NCBI GenBank assembly: GCA_040880025.1
Contig: JBBDJD010000021.1
Coordinates: 124,001-188,000, forward strand
DNA: 64,000 nt
Source: RCIO01 sp040880025
GTDB lineage: Bacteria; Pseudomonadota; Alphaproteobacteria; Rhizobiales; Rhizobiaceae
Reading direction: 5' to 3'
Shown: one piece after another, positions 58,578 through 64,000 of the stretch
How the letters are laid out: the number at the start of each line of letters is the position of its first letter
Numbering within the stretch: the stretch's first letter is position 1
Position numbers and translations under genes: made by a program
Notes under the pieces: generated by a model
Seen by the model: the letters and a program-made list of their open reading frames with translations, nothing else
Databases searched by the model: none
What the model was told of the DNA's origin: nothing

Positions 58578-59756
58578 ATGCTACCGCTCGACGGGTTTCG
58601 AGTGCTCGACCTGACCCATGTCCTTGCCGGCCCGTGCGCCACGCATCACCTGCGCTGCCTCGGCGCGGAGGTGATCAAGATCGAGCGGCCAGGCGGCGGC
58701 GATCCGATGAGAGCGCTGGACATGCAGCCGGAATTCGACGGCCTGCCGCCCGGTTTCCGCGCGCTCAACGCAGGCAAGAAATCGGTCGTCGTGGACCTCG
58801 GGACCGACGAGGGGCGCGAGGCTATCCTGCGGCTTGTCGCCTCCTGCGACGTGTTCGTTGAGAACTTCAGACCGGGGGTCGCCAAGCGTTTCGGCCTCGG
58901 CGCGGACGATATCACGGCGATCCGGCCTGATATCATCTACTGCTCGATATCGGGATGGGGGCGTGGCGGCCCGAACAGCACGCGCGGCGCATACGACCAC
59001 GTAATCCAGGCCGCTACCGGCATGATGGCGCTGCAGGGCGCCAGCGCTGGCGAGGCTCCGGTCAAGGTCGGCTTTCCTGTCATCGACATCGCGACCGGGA
59101 TGAGTGCGGCCGAAGGGATCATGGCCGCTATCGTTCGCCGGTTGCGCGGTGACAAGGCTCCGATCACATTGGACGTCTCAATGGTGGACTGCGCGCTGGC
59201 GCTGATGTCCGGCCCGACGGCCAACACGCTCGCCACCGGCAAGGCCCCTGAAAGGGTCGGTAATCGCGGTTTCGTCGGCAGCCCCGGCGCCGAGACCTTT
59301 GCGACCGCCGACGGCCACATATCGGTCGCCGCCAACACGATGGGCCAATTCAGGACGCTTTGCCGCAAGCTCGGAAGGCCCGAGCTCGCCAAACCGCCAC
59401 ACGTGCCGGACGGCCTTGGCGACGGCGCGTTTCTTGCGAATGCGGCGACCGACGATTTGCGGAGTGAACTCGCCAGCGCGTTTGCGGCGATGAGCGCCGA
59501 CGCGCTCGAGACCGCGCTCAACGAGAATGGCGTGCCGTCTTCGAAGGTACGCGACCTCGGCGAGTATCTGACCAAGCTCTATCCGCAGACACCGGGCATC
59601 GGCGTCGAGGGCGAGCCGGTGGCGCTTGGACCGGCATTCCGGTGGGGCGACCTTGGCGCGCCGGCGCTGCCTGCCGCGCCGCGGCTGGGCGCGGATACCG
59701 ATCTCTTGAATTCCGGCGCGGCGGTGGCCTCGCCCCGCCGGGTCAATGCGACATGA
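58578..59756 (+). CDS. CaiB/BaiF family III CoA-transferase
   Basis: A 392-residue class III CoA-transferase. Typical blocks are FRVLDLTHVLAGPCATHHL near the start, EVIKIERPGGGDPMR, LNAGKKSVVVDLGTDEGRE, VENFRPGVAKRFGLG, IYCSISGWGRGGP and VKVGFPVIDIATGM, where the catalytic aspartate is expected. It moves CoA between carboxylic acids. Placed between a LysR regulator and a peptide-type ABC transporter, it probably activates an imported acid. The substrate is unknown. Confidence 0.87.
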   Translation: MLPLDGFRVLDLTHVLAGPCATHHLRCLGAEVIKIERPGGGDPMRALDMQPEFDGLPPGFRALNAGKKSVVVDLGTDEGREAILRLVASCDVFVENFRPGVAKRFGLGADDITAIRPDIIYCSISGWGRGGPNSTRGAYDHVIQAATGMMALQGASAGEAPVKVGFPVIDIATGMSAAEGIMAAIVRRLRGDKAPITLDVSMVDCALALMSGPTANTLATGKAPERVGNRGFVGSPGAETFATADGHISVAANTMGQFRTLCRKLGRPELAKPPHVPDGLGDGAFLANAATDDLRSELASAFAAMSADALETALNENGVPSSKVRDLGEYLTKLYPQTPGIGVEGEPVALGPAFRWGDLGAPALPAAPRLGADTDLLNSGAAVASPRRVNAT

Positions 59757-59814
59757 CGGGCTACCGGTGGGGACAGACTTTGGACGTTCCGACGGTCAAC
59801 AGGGAGGAATGCAA

Positions 59815-61338
59815 ATGAACTCGATTACGAGAAGGCTGTTTGTCTCACTTGCGGCGGGCGCCGCAATGAGCATCGGCGTAACGATGGCACACGCCGAACC
59901 ATCCGGCACTTTCAAATATGCCGAGCAGGTGAAGCTCATCACCATGGACCCGCAGCAACAGAGCGGCAGCGGCGTTCCCTATCTGCGGCCGGTCTATGAA
60001 TCGCTGTTCGAGAAGTCTTCGGACGGCAAGGCCGTGCCGCTCCTGGCTACGGGCTACGAGATCGACGGCCTCAGCGTGAAGATCACACTGCGCGAAGGCA
60101 TTGAGTTCAGTAACGGCGAAGCGCTGAACGCCGAAGTCGCGGCCGCCAACATCAATCGCGGCGTCAAGCTGGCGATCATCGAGGGCCTAAAAACCGTCGA
60201 AAGCGCCGAGGCGAACGACGAATACGCCTTCACAATCAAGCTGAAGGAGCCGGATCCTGCCATCATCGACAGCCTGTGCTACACCGGTGGCATGATGCTC
60301 GCGCCGGAAGCGATGGCCGATCCGACCATCGACCGCAATCCGATCGGCACCGGCCCCTACGTCCACAGCACGGAAGAGTCGCGCGAAGGCGAAGTGCAGG
60401 TCTATACGCCGAACCCGACCTACTGGGAAAAGGACAAGATTGGTCTTGCCCGCTACGAGGTTTGGGAAATCCCGGACGACACGGCACGGCTCAACGCGCT
60501 GAAGACCGGGCAGATCGACGCCGGCAACTGGCTCGCCAACCCACAGTCGGCGATCATCGAGAGTTCGCCCGACCTGAAGCTCATCCGCAATACCGGCGGC
60601 CTGAACTATCACGTCATCATTTCCGACCGCGAAGGCACGCAGGTTCCGGCTTTCACCGATATGAACGTCCGCCAGGCCATGGCGCGTTCAATCGATCGTG
60701 CGGCGTTTGGCAAGGCCATCCTGTTCGGCCTCGCGGAGGATTCCTACCAGCCGTATGCGAGGGGCAACTGGGCCTATAATGCCGACCTCGAAGGCGTCTA
60801 TGCCTATGACGTCGAGAAGGCCAAGGAGTACATGGCCAAGTCCAACTTCCCGGACGGGTTCACCTTCGACATGCCCTCGATCCCGATCTACCAGTCGCGG
60901 CTCGAGGCGCTCGCGGGCTTCTTTAGTGAAATCGGCATCACGATGAACATCGTGCCGGTTGAACCTGGCACCCTGGCCCGCCGCAGCCGAACGACGGATT
61001 TCCCGGCCACCAACCTGGTCTGGAACACAAACACCGATCCGAAGTTCGTCGCGCTGCGCTACATTTATGAAGACGCGGCCTATAATCCCTTCCAGACCAA
61101 GCCGAGTGAGGAACTGCTTTCGCTGGCCCAGGCCGGACTGGAGTCGGTGGACACTGATGTGCGCGGGCCGATATACCAGAAGATGGCCGCGCAGCTGGCG
61201 GAAGAGGCGTTTCTGATCTTCGTGGCCAACTCTCCGATCCTGATCGGAGTCACGAATGCGACGGCCGCCAACCAGGCAGTCGTGTATCGTTACGGTGAAG
61301 ACTCCATCAATCTTCGCGGCCTGAAGGCAAACAACTGA
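59815..61338 (+). CDS. ABC transporter substrate-binding protein (family 5, DppA/OppA-like)
   Basis: A 507-residue periplasmic binding protein. A signal peptide covers residues 1-27 (RRLFVSLAAGAAMSIG, cut after AHA). Family 5 features are MDPQQQSGSGVPYLRPVYESLFE, LREGIEFSNGEALNAEV, NPIGTGPYV, MNVRQAMARSIDRAAF and YDVEKAKEYMAKSNFPDG. The substrate may be a peptide or another small compound. The ATG at 59815 was chosen for GGGAGG at 59802-59807 at a 7-base distance. First gene of a transporter operon. Confidence 0.88.
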   Translation: MNSITRRLFVSLAAGAAMSIGVTMAHAEPSGTFKYAEQVKLITMDPQQQSGSGVPYLRPVYESLFEKSSDGKAVPLLATGYEIDGLSVKITLREGIEFSNGEALNAEVAAANINRGVKLAIIEGLKTVESAEANDEYAFTIKLKEPDPAIIDSLCYTGGMMLAPEAMADPTIDRNPIGTGPYVHSTEESREGEVQVYTPNPTYWEKDKIGLARYEVWEIPDDTARLNALKTGQIDAGNWLANPQSAIIESSPDLKLIRNTGGLNYHVIISDREGTQVPAFTDMNVRQAMARSIDRAAFGKAILFGLAEDSYQPYARGNWAYNADLEGVYAYDVEKAKEYMAKSNFPDGFTFDMPSIPIYQSRLEALAGFFSEIGITMNIVPVEPGTLARRSRTTDFPATNLVWNTNTDPKFVALRYIYEDAAYNPFQTKPSEELLSLAQAGLESVDTDVRGPIYQKMAAQLAEEAFLIFVANSPILIGVTNATAANQAVVYRYGEDSINLRGLKANN

Positions 61339-61350
61339 CAAGCGGGTTCA

Positions 61351-62295
61351 ATGTTCAGGCTCATCCTGCAGCGGCTTTTTGCGCTGGTGCCCCTGTTGTT
61401 CATCGTGTCGGTGCTGACGTTCTCGTTTACGTCGCTGCTGCCGAGCGATCCGGTCGACCTCATTCTTGGCGACACGGGCACGCAGGAACAGCACGAGATG
61501 TTGCGCGAGCGGATGGGCCTGAACGAACCCATCCACGTCCGTTACCTGCAGTGGTTGGGCCGGGCGGCGCAAGGCGATCTCGGGTCGTCCTACTTCAATA
61601 GCGTGAGCGTGATGGGAGCCGTGATGCAGCGGCTGCCCGTCACGCTTTCCCTGACCGCGGTTTCGGCGCTTATCGCCATCGTCGTCGGGGTCGCGGCTGG
61701 CGTTGTGGCCGCGCTGCGCCCGCGCTCATGGGTCGACCGTTTCGCCACGCTCGGCGCGACATTCGGCCAGGCGATCCCGAACTTCTGGTTCGGCCTCATC
61801 CTCGTGGCCATTTTCGCGGTCAGCCTGCGCTGGTTTCCCGCCACCGGTTTCACGCCGATCACCGAGTCACCGTGGGAATGGCTGCGCAGCGTGATCCTGC
61901 CCTCCATCGCACTCGGTACGTCGTCCAGTGCGGCGATTGCCCGGCAGGTGCGTTCGGCCATGGTCGGCGTGCTGCAGCAAGACTATGTCAGGGCCGCCCG
62001 CGCACAGGGGCTGTCGGCCCGGCGCGTTCTGTTCAAACATGCGCTGACCAACGCTATGATCCCGGTGGTAGCGGTTCTGTCCTTCCAGATCACCGTACTT
62101 CTGGGCGGTGCGCTGATCGTCGAACAGGTCTTTGCCATCAACGGACTGGGCACGCTCGCGATCGCGGCGGTTCGTCAGCAGGACATTCCGATGCTTCAGG
62201 GACTAGTCCTCGTCATGGTCGGGCTGGTCGTCGCCGTCCAGCTCGCCACCGACGTGATCTATGGACTGCTCAATCCCAAGGCGCGGCCGACGTGA
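61351..62295 (+). CDS. ABC transporter permease (DppB-like)
   Basis: A 314-residue inner-membrane permease. It starts FRLILQRLFALVPLLFIVSVLTFSF, has GDLGSSYFNSVSV in the first loop, and carries the EAA-like coupling loop DYVRAARAQGLSARRVLFKHALTNAMIPV before LLGGALIVEQVFAINGLG. It starts 12 bases after the binding-protein gene. Its stop overlaps the start of the next gene (GTGA). Confidence 0.9.
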   Translation: MFRLILQRLFALVPLLFIVSVLTFSFTSLLPSDPVDLILGDTGTQEQHEMLRERMGLNEPIHVRYLQWLGRAAQGDLGSSYFNSVSVMGAVMQRLPVTLSLTAVSALIAIVVGVAAGVVAALRPRSWVDRFATLGATFGQAIPNFWFGLILVAIFAVSLRWFPATGFTPITESPWEWLRSVILPSIALGTSSSAAIARQVRSAMVGVLQQDYVRAARAQGLSARRVLFKHALTNAMIPVVAVLSFQITVLLGGALIVEQVFAINGLGTLAIAAVRQQDIPMLQGLVLVMVGLVVAVQLATDVIYGLLNPKARPT

Positions 62296-64000
62296 CAGTC
62301 CAGAACGCGGAAAGTGCCGGCGCGGCCCCGCGCAGATCCTGGCGATTCTCGGCATCGCAGGTGATCGTCAGCGTCGCCATCTTCATCCTGGCTCTGCTCG
62401 GCTTCCTGGCGATCTTCGCAGACGTGGTCACCCCCTATGACCCGCTGCGGCAGAACCTCATCAAGGCGCTGCAGGGTCCGTCCGCGCAGCATTGGCTCGG
62501 AACGGACGACCTCGGCAGGGATGTCCTGTCGCGGCTGATCTACGGTTGCCGCATCGCGGTCATCGCCGCGGCCGAAGCTACAACCATCGCGGTGGTGCTT
62601 GGAGTCCCAATCGGCCTTTTCATCGGCTATCGCGGCGGCTGGTGGGACTGGGTCGTGATGCGCGTCGTGGAGGCGATGGTCTCGATCCCCGGCATCATGG
62701 TGGCCATCGTCATCATCGCCATTCTGGGTGCCGGCCTTCACCGGGCGATGATAGCGCTCGGCATATTGTTTTCCACTTCTTTCCTGCGGCTGGCGCGCGG
62801 CGTTGTCTTGGCCGAGCGCGAGGAAATCTATGTGCGCTCCGCCCGGGTCATCGGCGCATCGGACAATCGCATTCTGCTTCGGCACATCTTCCCGAACATC
62901 GCGCCGCCGCTGATCGTCCAGGTCACGCTGACGGTGGGTGCGGTGCTGTTGTCGGAAGCGGGACTCAGCTTCATCGGCCTCGGCGTTCAGCCGCCGCAGG
63001 CAAGCTGGGGCACGATGCTGAACACGGCAGCGGCGTTCATGCAGTTGAACTGGTTCCTGTCGATCCCGCCCGGTATCGCGATCATTCTGACGGTGCTGTC
63101 CGTCAATCTTCTGGGCGACGTGCTGCGCGACTCGATCGGGCGGGGCATCGCAACGGATGCGTCGCCGCGCCAGGCCGCTACCGCGCAGGCGACTGAAGCG
63201 GCCAACGCCGCATTGCCGGCCGTGCTGCTGGAGATGCGCGACAACGAGGTGCTGCGGGTCGACGGCCTCGAAGTGGTAGTCGGCTCCGATCCGGGGCTTC
63301 CCATCATCACCGATCTGTCGTTCAGCATCGCGCGCGGCGAGACGCTGGGGCTGGTGGGCGAGTCCGGCAGCGGCAAGACGATGACCGGGCTGGCGATCCT
63401 TGGTCTGATGGGCACGGCGCTCAGGACCACGAAGGGGCAGATCGTTCTTAACGGCACCGACCTGCGGTCTCTCAAACCCGCCGGGATGGAGAAGGTGCGC
63501 GGGGAGGAGGTGGCGATGGTCTTCCAGGACCCAACGACCAGTCTCAACCCAGCATTCACGGTCGGCAGCCAGATCACAGAGGTGCTGCGCACCAAGCAGG
63601 GGCTTTCGCAAAAGCAGGCCTGGGACAAGACCGTGGCGCTGATCGAGCGCGTGGGCATCCCTCAGCCGGAGACGCGCGCCAAGGCCTATCCGCACGAACT
63701 CTCCGGCGGCATGGCGCAGCGCATCGCGATTGCCCGCGCGCTGAGCTGCAATCCGTCGCTGCTCATCGCCGACGAGCCGACGACCGCGCTCGACGTGACG
63801 GTGCAGCAGGAAATCCTCGACCTCTTCCGTGACCTGCAGGACGAGTTCGGGATGGCGGTCCTGTTCATCACCCACGACCTTGCCGTGGCGGCCGACATCT
63901 GTGACCGCATCAGCGTGATGTATGCGGGCGAGATGGTCGAAATGGCCGAGGTCCATACGCTGTTCGACAAGCCGCAGCACCCCTATACAGCAGGCCTCTT
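62292..64000 (+). CDS. ABC transporter permease-ATPase fusion (DppC-DppD), partial
   Basis: One open frame from GTG at 62292, overlapping the dppB-like stop by 4 bases, runs to the window end without a stop (569 codons visible). Residues about 1-295 form a DppC permease with GTDDLGRDVLSRLIYG, the loop EIYVRSARVIGASDNRILLRHIFPN and LSEAGLSFIGLGVQPP. A linker of about 20 residues leads to a DppD ATPase with Walker A GLVGESGSGKTMTG, Q-loop VFQDPTTSLNPAF, signature LSGGMAQR and Walker B LLIADEPTTALD. The C-terminal oligopeptide-type extension is cut off. The fusion fixes a 1:1 permease-ATPase pairing. Confidence 0.9.
   Translation, partial: MTVQNAESAGAAPRRSWRFSASQVIVSVAIFILALLGFLAIFADVVTPYDPLRQNLIKALQGPSAQHWLGTDDLGRDVLSRLIYGCRIAVIAAAEATTIAVVLGVPIGLFIGYRGGWWDWVVMRVVEAMVSIPGIMVAIVIIAILGAGLHRAMIALGILFSTSFLRLARGVVLAEREEIYVRSARVIGASDNRILLRHIFPNIAPPLIVQVTLTVGAVLLSEAGLSFIGLGVQPPQASWGTMLNTAAAFMQLNWFLSIPPGIAIILTVLSVNLLGDVLRDSIGRGIATDASPRQAATAQATEAANAALPAVLLEMRDNEVLRVDGLEVVVGSDPGLPIITDLSFSIARGETLGLVGESGSGKTMTGLAILGLMGTALRTTKGQIVLNGTDLRSLKPAGMEKVRGEEVAMVFQDPTTSLNPAFTVGSQITEVLRTKQGLSQKQAWDKTVALIERVGIPQPETRAKAYPHELSGGMAQRIAIARALSCNPSLLIADEPTTALDVTVQQEILDLFRDLQDEFGMAVLFITHDLAVAADICDRISVMYAGEMVEMAEVHTLFDKPQHPYTAGL

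Noticed and set aside
1..64000. CRISPR arrays, rRNA genes, prophage structural genes or a replication origin
   Set aside because: No regularly spaced repeats, rRNA sequence, phage morphogenesis genes or origin-like clusters were seen.

Overview
The window looks like chromosomal DNA from an alphaproteobacterium of the Hyphomicrobiales (rhizobia-like, possibly marine or salt-tolerant). The clues are a GcrA cell-cycle regulator with a cluster of GANTC sites upstream, a SAM-II riboswitch in front of metZ, and the order ppk2-phoR-phoU-gcrA-argD-argF-hslO-apaG, which I recall from Sinorhizobium and its relatives. GC-rich coding sequence with many GTG and TTG starts fits. No species call is possible from the sequence alone.

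1-2.9 kb is a small accessory patch. It holds a cut-off SocA/Panacea-type antitoxin gene, an IS1595-type transposase overlapping a winged-helix-like partner gene, a divergent small DUF6471 protein and a membrane protein. 2.9-13.8 kb is a conserved core block: polyphosphate kinase 2, PhoR, PhoU, GcrA, arginine biosynthesis, Hsp33, ApaG, a CDP-alcohol phosphotransferase, MetZ under a SAM-II riboswitch, and a dCTP deaminase. The pstSCAB and phoB genes that I expect beside phoR and phoU are absent. 13.8-22.1 kb has a small cytochrome c, a bacterial voltage-gated sodium channel and a complete C4-dicarboxylate module: DctB/DctD, a sigma-54 promoter and a TRAP transporter DctPQM.

22.1-32.2 kb is mixed: a truncated ABC ATPase beside tRNA-Gly(CCC), a histone-deacetylase-like amidohydrolase, a MATE exporter, PyrD, small conserved proteins, and a CrbS/CrbR-like pair (a symporter-histidine kinase hybrid converging on a LuxR-type regulator). 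32.3-39.5 kb concerns osmotic stress: MscL, then a MarR regulator divergent from the N-acetylglutaminylglutamine amide (NAGGN) osmolyte operon. 39.5-43 kb has an MMPL/RND-type exporter with a small secreted partner and an L,D-transpeptidase.

43-50 kb is an aromatic O-demethylation and hydroxylation region: an MTHFR-like protein plus a LigM-like tetrahydrofolate demethylase under a promoter with a GntR-type palindrome, then a GMC oxidoreductase and a MobA-like 3-hydroxybenzoate monooxygenase. 50-53.5 kb is an overlapping two-gene operon of a HerA-type ATPase and a GGDEF-EAL protein. An integrase remnant follows. 54.2-64 kb is catabolic uptake: a fused TRAP permease and its binding protein, a LysR regulator, a CaiB/BaiF CoA-transferase and a peptide-type ABC transporter whose last gene (a permease-ATPase fusion) runs off the window.

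The best candidates for something not well described are the HerA + GGDEF-EAL operon and the IS1595-type transposase module with its two partner genes. Neither is proven here. All family assignments come from reading motifs by eye; no database search was run.
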